Positions 1-7,164 of a stretch of 34,727 nucleotides of DNA are shown here, piece after piece. Made by a program: the position numbers and the translations under genes. The stretch is from Spirochaetota bacterium (lineage in GTDB: Bacteria > Spirochaetota > Spirochaetia > JABEVK01), in contig JAIFLN010000165.1 in NCBI GenBank assembly GCA_020049045.1, positions 1-34,727 of the forward strand, read 5' to 3'. Numbering within the stretch: position 1 is the stretch's first letter; each line of letters opens with the position of its first letter. The notes below the pieces were generated by a model. That model was not told where the DNA came from, did no database searches, and saw only the letters and a program-made list of their open reading frames with translations.

Positions 1-883
1 CGGCGGCTTTGCGCCAGCGTTCCACCACACCCTCGGCCAGAACGTGGTCACGGGTGTAGGGGTTGTCACGCCCCAGCTGGTGGTACTTTCCAGCGGCCAG
101 TTCGTGGTAGGGCAAAATGTCTACCTTGGGAGCCTCGGTCGAGGCCCGCTCCAGTGAGCCGATAAACTTAAAAATCCGCTGTCTGTCCTCATCGCTGTCG
201 TTGAACCCGGGAATCAGGGGAATTCGAAAAGTCACGTTGGGAGAGACCTTGGCGACGGTACGTGTGTTGGCCAGAACCAGCCCCAGATCGCCGGAGGTCT
301 GCAGCAGGAACCGTTCGTCCTCGACCTGCTTCACGTCGATCAGCCAATCGACGCTTTGGGCCGCTACAGCCGCCACGGCGGAGGGCTCGACGGCCAGACA
401 GCTTTCGATGGTCACCGATATTCCCAGCCTCTCCAACCGCCCGATACAGGACAGCAGAAACTCGGTTTGCGCCAGGGGTTCCCCGCCGGAGAACGTCACC
501 CCGCCGCCGCTTTTAGCGAAGAAGACCTTGTCCTTCAGGACTTCTTCAATCAGAGCTTCCACCTCAACCTCGCGCCCGGCCAGGCGGATGGCCAGCGAAG
601 GGCACACCTTGGCCAAGCCCAGGGGAACAGGCTTGCTCCGGTCGGGGACAATCTGTCCGTCGGGCAGTTCCTGCATGGCACCGCCGAAGCTGGGGTGCAG
701 ACACGAGCGGCACCGTATGCAGCGTTTGGCGTCGAAGAGAATTTCCACCTCGGTCTGCTGGCTTTCCGGATTGGAGCACCACCAGCAGCGCAACGGACAA
801 CCTTTGAAGAAGACGATGGTACGGATTCCCGATCCATCGTGGGTGGAATAGCGTTGGACATCGAAGGTCAACCCTTTGCTCAT
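1..883 (-). CDS. Glycyl-radical enzyme activating protein (radical SAM), C-terminus cut by window edge
   Basis: Radical SAM activase that installs the glycyl radical on a partner GRE. It is absent from the ORF track because its 3' end lies outside the window; I translated it by hand. It begins MSKGLTFDVQRYSTHDGSGI. The radical SAM cluster is C29-x3-C33-x2-C36 (GCPLRCWWC). A ferredoxin-like insertion follows with C55, C58, C61 and a distant C94, enough for about one extra [4Fe-4S] cluster, whereas many GRE activases carry two. GGGVTFSGGEPL is the conserved SAM-binding stretch. About 294 codons are visible and the usual length is about 300, so only a few residues are missing. The start has no close Shine-Dalgarno sequence; a promoter lies directly upstream. 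It is divergent from the MFS gene. Its GRE partner is probably just outside the window. It differs from the insertion-free activase at 9068-9835, so the cell has at least two GRE systems. Confidence 0.93.
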   Translation of the reverse strand, partial: MSKGLTFDVQRYSTHDGSGIRTIVFFKGCPLRCWWCSNPESQQTEVEILFDAKRCIRCRSCLHPSFGGAMQELPDGQIVPDRSKPVPLGLAKVCPSLAIRLAGREVEVEALIEEVLKDKVFFAKSGGGVTFSGGEPLAQTEFLLSCIGRLERLGISVTIESCLAVEPSAVAAVAAQSVDWLIDVKQVEDERFLLQTSGDLGLVLANTRTVAKVSPNVTFRIPLIPGFNDSDEDRQRIFKFIGSLERASTEAPKVDILPYHELAAGKYHQLGRDNPYTRDHVLAEGVVERWRKAA

Positions 884-889
884 AGCATG

Positions 890-919
890 AGATTAGGCCT
901 TTTCCTTCATATTGTCAAT
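890..919 (-). promoter_or_regulatory. Promoter of the GRE-activase gene, apparently leaderless
   Basis: On the minus strand a perfect -35 box TTGACA (919-914) is followed by an 18-bp spacer and TAATCT (895-890). Six bases then separate it from the ATG at 883, which would place the transcription start at or next to the start codon. This is inferred from spacing only. Confidence 0.45.
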
Positions 920-926
920 ATTTATC

Positions 927-940
927 TTTCATATGAAAGT
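927..940. promoter_or_regulatory. Perfect 14-bp palindrome in the divergent promoter region
   Basis: CTTTCATATGAAAG is a perfect palindrome in the A/T-rich gap between the divergent GRE-activase and MFS genes. It lies just upstream of the activase -35 box. Its position and symmetry suit a dimeric regulator controlling one or both genes. No regulator gene is adjacent, so the partner is unknown. Confidence 0.35.
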
Positions 941-1002
941 TTATTCGTGATTTTTGAAAAGGAAAAAAACACCGGCGGGACATTAAGAGGTATGATGGTC
1001 CT

Positions 1003-2166
1003 ATGTTCCCCCTCATGCCGACTCATTCCCACCCTACATCCCGGGCTGTCTTCGTAGTCCAAAGCTGGCTGCTTTGGGGAAGCCTCCCCGTGCTCAGCAT
1101 GTTCCTGCCGCTGTACCTGAACACCATCGGCATGAATACCGCACAAATCGGAATTCTCATGGCCTTGAGCCCGGCGATGGCGGTGATTCTGCCGCCGTTT
1201 ATTGGTATGTACGCCGACCGCTCTCCCTCCAAGAACCGGGTTCTGCTGATTCTGACGGCGGGAGCTGCCGTTGTCGCCCTGCTCTACCCCTTGGCCAACG
1301 ACTTTTGGTACTTGTTGCTGGTCGGGTTGCTGCTGGCGGTGTTTCAGTCGGCCCAAGGACCCCTTTCGGAGGCCATCACCCTCGAGGGGCTGGCGCATAT
1401 GGGCAAAGCCTACGGCCCCGTGAGGCTGGCGGGAACCTTCGGGTTCATGGTGGCAGCCCTGGCCATTGGGCCTCTCCTGAAAATCGACGTGCGGTTTTTG
1501 TTTTTTACGGTGGGAGCCCTGGCCCTGCTGAACGTTCTAGCCGTGTCGCGCCTTCCCCTGGTCAAAGGCCACCAGGCGGACGGTAACCACGTTCCGGTAT
1601 CGCACCTGTTCCACGATAAAATGCTGACCATCATGCTGGGGTTCGCCTTGGTCACCAACCTGACCCTGCAGTTCTACAACTCGTTTTTTGCGGTGTATTT
1701 TGTGGACCTGGGTGGGTCCCCCGACCAAGTCGGCTTCCTTTTGGCTCTGATGGCCATCAGCGAGCTGCCCTTTTTGTTGTGGGCGGAAAAGATTCTGGCC
1801 AAACTGGGCCTGAGGTGGACCCTGGTGGCATCGATGGGTGTGGTCGTTGTGCGTTTTGCCGCCCTGGCGCTGCTGCAGGCCCCCCTGTGGCTCTACCCTA
1901 TTTCGCTGCTCAACGGCCTGACCTTCATCGTGTTCGCCTACAGCCTGGCCACCTACATTGCCAAAAACGTCCGCAAGGAACTGCGGGCCACTGGTCAGAC
2001 CTTTCTGGGCGTCGCCTCGGCTTTGGGCCGCACGGTCGGTTCCCTTGGCGGAGGGTTGCTGGCGCAGAGCATCGGGCTGACGGCCACGTTTATCGTCATG
2101 GGAGTGGTCGCGCTGGCTGCCACAGCGGTATTCTTGGCGATGACCCGGGAAAAACAAGCAACTTGA
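1003..2166 (+). CDS. MFS transporter (MFS_1-like / HcaT-type)
   Basis: Predicted inner-membrane major facilitator of 387 aa with about 12 hydrophobic helices. The loop between helices 2 and 3 carries a motif-A-like GMYADRSPSKNR. The overall look resembles the MFS_1-like / nucleoside-symporter / HcaT group; the substrate cannot be read from sequence, but sugar genes follow. The start at 1003 is preceded by AAGAGG 12 bases upstream and by TATGAT exactly six bases upstream, so either an SD-led or a leaderless start is possible. The next gene starts 11 bases after the stop with its own AAGGAG, suggesting an operon with the aldo/keto reductase, the isomerase and perhaps ribokinase. Confidence 0.85.
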   Translation: MFPLMPTHSHPTSRAVFVVQSWLLWGSLPVLSMFLPLYLNTIGMNTAQIGILMALSPAMAVILPPFIGMYADRSPSKNRVLLILTAGAAVVALLYPLANDFWYLLLVGLLLAVFQSAQGPLSEAITLEGLAHMGKAYGPVRLAGTFGFMVAALAIGPLLKIDVRFLFFTVGALALLNVLAVSRLPLVKGHQADGNHVPVSHLFHDKMLTIMLGFALVTNLTLQFYNSFFAVYFVDLGGSPDQVGFLLALMAISELPFLLWAEKILAKLGLRWTLVASMGVVVVRFAALALLQAPLWLYPISLLNGLTFIVFAYSLATYIAKNVRKELRATGQTFLGVASALGRTVGSLGGGLLAQSIGLTATFIVMGVVALAATAVFLAMTREKQAT

Positions 2167-2177
2167 AGGAGATACAC

Positions 2178-3109
2178 ATGGAATACACCAAACTAGGCCG
2201 CAGCGGTCTGGATATCTCGCGGATCTGTCTGGGAACCATGGGTTTCGGGGTGCCTCAGCCCAACTTTCACTCCTGGGTCATCAACTACGATGATTCCCGA
2301 AAAGTCGTCCGCCAGGCCTACGAGGCCGGAATCAACTTTTTCGATACCGCCAACGTCTACAGCGCCGGCACCAGCGAAGAGTTCCTCGGCAAGGCGCTGA
2401 ACGAGCTGAACGACCGGGACCGGATTGTGGTGGCCACCAAGGTCTACTCCAAAATGCATGAAGGTCCCAACGGCATGGGCCTGTCGCGCAAGGCCATCCT
2501 TTCTGAAGTAGACAAGTCTTTGCGCCGCCTGGGGATGGAATATATCGACCTGCTCCAGATCCACCGCTGGGACTACACCACTCCCATCGAAGAAACCATG
2601 GAGGCCCTCCACGACCTGGTCAAGGCCGGCAAGGTGCGCTACCTGGGGGCGTCGGCCATGAAGGCCTACCAGTTTCTCAAGGCCTTGAGCACCGCCGAAG
2701 GCCACGGCTGGACCAAGTTTGTGTCGATGCAGAACCACCTCAACCTGATCTACCGGGAGGAGGAGAGGGAAATGCTTCCGCTGTGCCGGGAAGAAGGAAT
2801 CGGGGTCATACCCTACAGCCCCCTGGCCGGAGGACGGCTGACCCGGGACTGGAGCGAAACCACCGAGAGGGAAGCCTCCGACAAGACCCTTCACCTCAAA
2901 TACGACAAAACCATGGAGAACTTCCCCGGGCTCAGGTGGGTCTGGCGTGGCTGCTCCAGAAGCCTGGGATAACAGCCCCCATTGTCGGGGCCACCAAGGC
3001 CCAGCACCTCGAAGATGCATTGGCGGCCCTGGCAGTGAAACTCACCCCCGAAGAAGTGGCTTTGCTGGAAGAGCCCTACGTGCCCCACCCTGTGGTGGGG
3101 GCGTTGTAG
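2178..3109 (+). pseudogene. Aldo/keto reductase (YajO-like), frameshifted by an internal deletion
   Basis: NADPH-dependent aldo/keto reductase split over two frames. Frame one starts at ATG 2178 after AAGGAG and runs MEYTKLGRSGLDISR to about residue 250, with the family tetrad D56, Y61, K88 and H129 (LLQIHRWD). At about 2919-2927 the homology jumps to the frame reading PRAQVGLAWLLQKPG, which ends YVPHPVVGAL at 3109. Relative to YajO-type proteins about 17-18 residues before the final barrel strand are missing and the remainder is out of frame. Read literally, the protein ends at 2972 with a foreign tail (LRWVWRGCSRSLG) and lacks the C-terminal cofactor-binding segment, so it is probably inactive. 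A sequencing or assembly error is the main alternative. Codon quality on both sides is good, so the lesion looks recent. Confidence 0.88.
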
Positions 3110-3131
3110 ATCTTGAAACAAGGAGCCTACC

Positions 3132-4046
3132 ATGAAGTTGGGATTTGTCAGCGCCGTTCTGGCCGACTTACGCTACGAGGAAGTGATCGATTTTGCTGCA
3201 GAGCAGGGGTTTACCTGCGTCGAGATGCTGTGCTGGCCCGTTGGCCGCGCCGAACGCCGGTATGCCGGGGTAACCCATATCGATGTCTCGGACCTTGATG
3301 CATCCAAAGCAGCCGGTTATCTCGATTACGGCAAAAAGAAGGGCGTCGAAATCTCCTCCCTGGGGTACTACCCCAACCCTCTCGACCCCGATCCGGCCAA
3401 GCGCCAGGTTTACACCGACCATATTCTCAAGCTGATCGACGCTTCGGCCCTGCTGGGGGTCAACCGTGTCACTACCTTTATCGGCCGGGACAAGGCCAAG
3501 ACCGTGGCGGAAAACCTGCTGGCTTTCCAACAGGTATGGACCCCTCTTGTGGCCCATGCCGAGGCGAAAAAGGTGCAGGTGGCCATCGAGAACTGTCCCA
3601 TGTGGTTTTCGGACGATGAATGGCCGGGCGGCCTCAACCTGGCAACCACTCCCGCCATCTGGCGGGAAATGTTTAAGGCGATTCCCAGCCCATATTTCGG
3701 GCTGAACTACGACCCGTCGCACCTGGTTTGGCAGCAGATGGACTATATCAAGCCCATCGCCGAGTTCAAGGACCGGATCTTCCACATCCACTTCAAGGAT
3801 GTGAAGATCTACCGCGACAAACTCGATCAGGTCGGCATCATGGCAAAACCACTGGCCTACATGGCCCCGAAGCTCCCCGGACTGGGCGATGTGGACTGGG
3901 GGAATTTTGTGTCGGCGCTCAACGACATCGGATTCCGTGGCCACGCCTGCATAGAAGTCGAGGACAAAGCCTTCGAGGATTCCCTCGAGTCGCGCAAGAA
4001 GTCGGTGGTCCTCAGCCGCAATTACCTGAGTCAGTATCTGTTGTAA
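3132..4046 (+). CDS. Sugar phosphate isomerase/epimerase (xylose isomerase-like TIM barrel)
   Basis: A 304-aa protein of the AP_endonuc_2 / IolE-type TIM-barrel superfamily; members isomerise, epimerise or eliminate on sugars and inositols using a divalent metal. It starts [18 protein letters not shown] after AAGGAG. Putative metal and substrate residues sit in [30 protein letters not shown] and ACIEVED, the usual E/D-H/H/E pattern. No signal peptide, so cytoplasmic. It lies 22 bases after the broken aldo/keto reductase and upstream of the DUF4143 cassette and ribokinase. The exact substrate is not predictable; some relatives act on 3-keto-glycosides, which would fit the ThuA and Gfo/Idh genes elsewhere in the window. 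Confidence 0.85.
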   Translation: MKLGFVSAVLADLRYEEVIDFAAEQGFTCVEMLCWPVGRAERRYAGVTHIDVSDLDASKAAGYLDYGKKKGVEISSLGYYPNPLDPDPAKRQVYTDHILKLIDASALLGVNRVTTFIGRDKAKTVAENLLAFQQVWTPLVAHAEAKKVQVAIENCPMWFSDDEWPGGLNLATTPAIWREMFKAIPSPYFGLNYDPSHLVWQQMDYIKPIAEFKDRIFHIHFKDVKIYRDKLDQVGIMAKPLAYMAPKLPGLGDVDWGNFVSALNDIGFRGHACIEVEDKAFEDSLESRKKSVVLSRNYLSQYLL

Positions 4047-4056
4047 GGAACGGAAC

Positions 4057-4131
4057 ATGGCAAACCCATATCTTGCAACTTTCAAGTTCAACTTGAAAGT
4101 TGCAAGAATCTGCCCTACTATTGAGCCATGA
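4057..4131 (+). CDS. 24-codon ORF reading through the palindrome into the ATPase start (leader peptide or interrupted gene start)
   Basis: Directly after the isomerase stop, AAGGAACGGAAC precedes ATG 4057. The frame starts MANPYLATFKFNLK, crosses the whole inverted repeat and stops at TGA 4129-4131, forming an ATGA overlap with the ATPase ATG at 4128. It may be a leader peptide that couples translation of the ATPase to the upstream operon. Alternatively it is the first five codons of the next operon gene, cut where the ATPase cassette inserted. It is too short for the ORF track and homology cannot be judged. Confidence 0.35.
   Translation: MANPYLATFKFNLKVARICPTIEP
4071..4107. repeat. Perfect 17-bp inverted repeat with 3-base loop upstream of the DUF4143 ATPase
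   Basis: The left arm TCTTGCAACTTTCAAGT is followed by TCA and an exact reverse complement. There is no mismatch in 34 paired bases and no T-run afterwards, so it is not a standard terminator. The right arm contains the -35 box of the ATPase promoter. It may be an operator for a dimeric repressor, a cruciform, or an end-marker of a mobile cassette. Confidence 0.95.
4093..4121 (+). promoter_or_regulatory. Promoter of the DUF4143 ATPase inside the palindrome, leaderless geometry
   Basis: TTGAAA (4093-4098), a 17-bp spacer and TACTAT (4116-4121), then six bases to ATG 4128. The -35 box lies within the right arm of the inverted repeat, so a factor bound to the repeat would occlude it. There is no Shine-Dalgarno sequence near the ATG. 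Confidence 0.5.
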
Positions 4132-5318
4132 TCCCTCGGAAAATCCAGCCCATCCTTCTCCAACGAGCTGCAGAGTATCCCATTGTCACGGTACTGGGTC
4201 CGAGGCAGGCCGGAAAGACGACGTTGGTGAGACAGACCTTTCCTGGGGCTTCCTATGCCAGTCTGGAAGACCCCGAGCTGCGGAACTGGGCCCAGAGCGA
4301 TCCCCGTGGATTCCTGGACCAGCATCCTACCCCTGCCATTCTGGATGAGATCCAAAGGGTTCCGGAACTGTTGTCGTACCTGCAGGGCCGGGTGGATCAA
4401 CACGCCGGACACGGCCAATACATCCTGACGGGGAGCAATCAGCCGCTGTTGGGCCAGGCAGTGTCCCAATCGCTGGCAGGCCGCACCAGCCTGCTCACCC
4501 TTCTGCCGTTTTCGTTGGAAGAGCTGGGGACTTCCGCACCGGACCGCGACCTCTGCCTGGTCAAGGGCTTTCTCCCGCGCATTCACCACGAAAATCAGCC
4601 CTGGCACCAGGCCTACCTCGACTACCTTTCCACCTATGTGGAGCGAGACCTGCGCCTGCTGATCCAGCTGAAGGACCTTTCCAAGTTCGAGATCTTCCTG
4701 CGGCTGCTTGCCGGGCGGGTGGGGCAGATTCTCAACCTCTCGGCGCTGGCCAACGACATCGGTGTGTCCTCGACCACCCTGGGCCATTGGCTAAGCGTCC
4801 TTGAGGCCTCGTTTGTTGTTTTCCGCCTGCCGCCCTACTTCAGCAACCTCGGCAAGCGGCTGGTGAAGAATCCTAAGGTCTATTTCACGGAACCGGGACT
4901 GGCGGCCGCTCTGCTTCAGATCGGCACTCCACAGCAGGCCTCCCGCGATCCTCTGATGGGGAATCTGTTTGAGAATCTCGTCGTGGTCGAAATCCTCAAG
5001 GCGCTTCTGAACCGGGGCCAACCGCCCCACCTGTCGTTCTACCGTGACAGCCAGGGCCATGAGGTTGACCTGATCCGCGAAGTGGAGAGAAGACCGGTTC
5101 CCCTCGAGATCAAGGCGTCGCAAACCTACGCTCCCGAAATGTCGCGCGGATTGGACTGGTTCACAAAGAACGTGCCGGGTACCTGGCCGGGATGCGTGGT
5201 CTACGGTGGTTCCGAAGTCCGCACGGCCCCCGGAGTCCAGGTGCTGTCCTTTTCTGAGTCGGCAAGGTGGGTCGATGAGGGGACTCCGGGTTTCGACAAT
5301 GACTCCCAAAACAAGTAA
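4128..5318 (+). CDS. AAA-type ATPase with C-terminal DUF4143 domain
   Basis: A 396-aa P-loop ATPase of the AAA_14/DUF4143 type. Walker A is GPRQAGKTT (24-32), Walker B AILDEIQ (70-76) and a sensor-like ILTGSNQ lies at 99-105. After a winged-helix-like middle, the DUF4143 region ends with EVDLI (312-316) and EIKAS (327-331). This D-x12-E-x-K spacing resembles a PD-(D/E)XK nuclease core. Members are common, scattered and of unproven biological role; defence or stress functions are often suspected. The gene sits between a sugar isomerase and ribokinase and has its own palindromic promoter, so it looks like cargo inserted into a sugar operon. The literal last residues (FDNDSQNK) run close to the ribokinase leader. 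Confidence 0.92.
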   Translation: MIPRKIQPILLQRAAEYPIVTVLGPRQAGKTTLVRQTFPGASYASLEDPELRNWAQSDPRGFLDQHPTPAILDEIQRVPELLSYLQGRVDQHAGHGQYILTGSNQPLLGQAVSQSLAGRTSLLTLLPFSLEELGTSAPDRDLCLVKGFLPRIHHENQPWHQAYLDYLSTYVERDLRLLIQLKDLSKFEIFLRLLAGRVGQILNLSALANDIGVSSTTLGHWLSVLEASFVVFRLPPYFSNLGKRLVKNPKVYFTEPGLAAALLQIGTPQQASRDPLMGNLFENLVVVEILKALLNRGQPPHLSFYRDSQGHEVDLIREVERRPVPLEIKASQTYAPEMSRGLDWFTKNVPGTWPGCVVYGGSEVRTAPGVQVLSFSESARWVDEGTPGFDNDSQNK

Positions 5319-5364
5319 AATCCTCTCACAGAGAATCCGTAAAATGGTTTGGGGGAAATCAATC

Positions 5365-6246
5365 ATGTCCATTATCAACTTCGGGTCACTCAATATCGAC
5401 GATGTTTATACCGTTGACCATATTCTACGACCTGGGGAAACCCTGGCAGCCTCAAGCTACCAGATTTTCCCCGGAGGGAAGGGAAACAACCAGTCGATAG
5501 CCCTGGGCCGGGCCGGCGCTTTGGTGGCGCACGTGGGCAAGGTCGGCGCCGACGGCCTGTGGCTGCTTGATCTGCTCGAGAAAGCCGGGGTCGACACCAG
5601 CCGGGTACGGAAGTCCGACGGCCCCACGGGCCGCGCCATCATTCAGGTCGACTCAACGGGCCAGAACAGCATTCTCCTGTTTGCCGGGGCCAATAAGACC
5701 CTGACCCACGACGAACTGCGCGCGGCCCTCGACACCTGCCGTCCCGGCGATTGGATTTTGACGCAGAACGAAATCAGCGGCGTATCGTACCTGCTTGCCG
5801 AAGCCAAGGCCCGGGGCCTTCCCGTAGCCTTCAACCCGGCTCCCATGGGGCCGGAAGTTCTGGACTACCCCCTCGATGCGGTAACACTTCTGGTGGTCAA
5901 CGAAACCGAGGCCGAGGCCCTGGCTGGCTGTTCAGGTTCCCCCGAACGGTTGCTGGACGCTCTGGCAATCCGCTACCCCGATATGCAGATTGTCTTGACC
6001 CTGGGAGGCGACGGTGTCGTCTTCCACTCGGCCTCCGAGGGACGCCTCCGGGTCAAGGGCCAATCCGTGAAGGTGGTCGATACCACAGCGGCTGGCGACA
6101 CCTTTCTGGGGTACTTCCTGGCTGCACGCCAACGGGGTTTCGACATCCGAAAAGCACTTGAGACCGCCAATCAGGCTGCTGCCATCACGGTCACCCGGCC
6201 TGGGGCCGCGTCTTCGATTCCCCTGTGGGACGAGGTCCGAATCTAA
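5365..6246 (+). CDS. rbsK: Ribokinase (PfkB family)
   Basis: Cytoplasmic ATP-dependent sugar kinase of 293 aa. It has the ribokinase order of motifs: GSLNIDDVY at the N-terminus, GGKGNNQS (38-44) for sugar binding, NPAPMG (157-162), VNETEAEAL (178-186), TLGGDG (212-217) and the catalytic anion hole TAAGDTF with D245. I chose ATG 5365 (MSIINFGS) because homology begins there and GGGGGA lies about ten bases upstream. The track's 5206 start is an upstream extension inside the ATPase. It would phosphorylate a pentose or related sugar produced by the upstream isomerase and reductase. Ribokinase itself is well supported; ribose as the actual substrate is an assumption. Confidence 0.92.
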   Translation: MSIINFGSLNIDDVYTVDHILRPGETLAASSYQIFPGGKGNNQSIALGRAGALVAHVGKVGADGLWLLDLLEKAGVDTSRVRKSDGPTGRAIIQVDSTGQNSILLFAGANKTLTHDELRAALDTCRPGDWILTQNEISGVSYLLAEAKARGLPVAFNPAPMGPEVLDYPLDAVTLLVVNETEAEALAGCSGSPERLLDALAIRYPDMQIVLTLGGDGVVFHSASEGRLRVKGQSVKVVDTTAAGDTFLGYFLAARQRGFDIRKALETANQAAAITVTRPGAASSIPLWDEVRI

Positions 6247-6313
6247 TCTTTGTATTTTCGTTTGATACGTGGAACCCAGGTTCGGAGGCCTTGCTGAAAA
6301 CCCCATTGGGAAT

Positions 6314-6342
6314 TTGATTCAATCCTGTCAGGGAGGTAGAAT
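6314..6342 (+). promoter_or_regulatory. Promoter of the truncated Uma2 gene
   Basis: TTGATT (6314-6319), 17 bp, then TAGAAT (6337-6342), followed by AGGAG (6343-6347) and ATG 6352. The start signals look intact although the gene behind them is cut off. The rest of the 6247-6351 gap shows no other clear signal. Confidence 0.45.
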
Positions 6343-6351
6343 AGGAGAAAG

Positions 6352-6525
6352 ATGGAATTTCACTACACCTACCGGGACTACCGGGAGTGGCCCGACGATG
6401 AACGGTGGGAACTGATCGACGGCGTGGCTTATAACATGCGCCCGGCTCCCAGGACCGGACATCAGGACATCGCCGGCAACCCGACGGCCTCTTCGGCATC
6501 GAGATCACCTTTGAGCAGCGTCTGA
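6352..6525 (+). pseudogene. Uma2-family (DUF820) endonuclease, N-terminal remnant
   Basis: The first about 43 codons read as a Uma2-family N-terminus: YTYRDYREWPDDERWELIDG followed by the characteristic APxxxHQ-type segment (RPAPRTGHQDIAGN). Uma2 proteins are normally about 190 aa with a PD-(D/E)XK-like core; here homology stops near 6481 and an unrelated 15-codon tail ends at TGA 6525. The promoter and ribosome binding site are intact. The break point coincides with the 3' end of the convergent pgmB gene, whose stop codon (6464-6462) lies within Uma2 DNA. This indicates a recombination junction. Function is almost certainly lost. Confidence 0.8.
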
Positions 6526-7151
6526 ACCTCCATCGTCGCCAGCGTCGGAGCCGAAAGGTCGGCCAGTGCCGAGGCGGCCGCGCCGCCCACACCCAAAACC
6601 CGCATTCCCCCGCTTCGGGCGGCCATCAGCCCTGCCTCGGCGTCTTCCACCACAAGGCATTCCGCCGGGGACTTTCCCAGCCTCTGGGCGGCGAGAAGGA
6701 ACACCTCGGGGTCGGGCTTGCTCTTCTGGATGTCGTTGCCGTCAGCAACCGCGTCAAAGGCAGAGGCCAAGCCGATCTTCTGCAGAATCAAAGGGGTGTT
6801 TTTGCTGGAGGAACCGATGGCGATGGCGACGCCGGCTTGTTTCAACTCTTTCAGAATGCGCATCACCCCGGGCAGAATGTCCTGGGGGCTGAGGGTCTGC
6901 AGCGAGTCGCGGTAGTATGTGTTCTTGGTCTCCATCATCCGGTTCTTCTCGTCCTGAGACCAGAGACGCTTCGATTTCGCTAGAATGATCTCCAAACTTT
7001 CGGCCCGGCTGACGCCCCTCAGGGCTTCATTGTCGTGGCGGGTGAAGACAATTCCGGCCTCATCGGCCAAGCGCTTCCATGCCTGAAAATGAAATTCGTC
7101 CGTAGAAACGATAACGCCGTCCAAATCAAAAATAACCGCTGTAATGCTCAT
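6462..7151 (-). CDS. pgmB: Beta-phosphoglucomutase (HAD family)
   Basis: Cytoplasmic HAD-superfamily mutase converting beta-glucose 1-phosphate to glucose 6-phosphate; 229 aa. FDLDGVI gives nucleophile D9 and acid/base D11. The cap carries EFHFQAWK and the beta-PGM signature LRGVSRAESL (44-53). SSSKNTP (114-120) holds the phosphate-binding Ser, KPDPEVF (145-151) the Lys, and VVEDAEAG (167-174) the Mg ligands. The start at 7151 follows GAAGGAGACCTCCCT; the track's 7238 start overruns the GH3 gene. It lies 13 bases after GH3 in the same operon. The last six codons (GLPAMS) and the stop are read from antisense Uma2 sequence, so the native C-terminus may have been replaced. No disaccharide phosphorylase is visible in the window to supply its substrate. 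Confidence 0.9.
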   Translation of the reverse strand: MSITAVIFDLDGVIVSTDEFHFQAWKRLADEAGIVFTRHDNEALRGVSRAESLEIILAKSKRLWSQDEKNRMMETKNTYYRDSLQTLSPQDILPGVMRILKELKQAGVAIAIGSSSKNTPLILQKIGLASAFDAVADGNDIQKSKPDPEVFLLAAQRLGKSPAECLVVEDAEAGLMAARSGGMRVLGVGGAAASALADLSAPTLATMEVQTLLKGDLDAEEAVGLPAMS

Positions 7152-7164
7152 AGGGAGGTCTCCT

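Noticed and set aside
117-1057. Plus-strand ORFs of 233-244 aa at the left edge
   Set aside because: They are antisense shadows of the GRE-activase gene; the minus frame carries the full radical SAM motif set.
4071-4107. Inverted repeat as a rho-independent terminator of the isomerase gene
   Set aside because: There is no T-run after either arm, the loop is 3 bases, and the right arm carries a promoter box.
3168-4787. Minus-strand ORF of 539 aa
   Set aside because: Antisense shadow of the isomerase and the DUF4143 ATPase; low-complexity composition rich in G, Q, H and V, no domain, no ribosome binding site.
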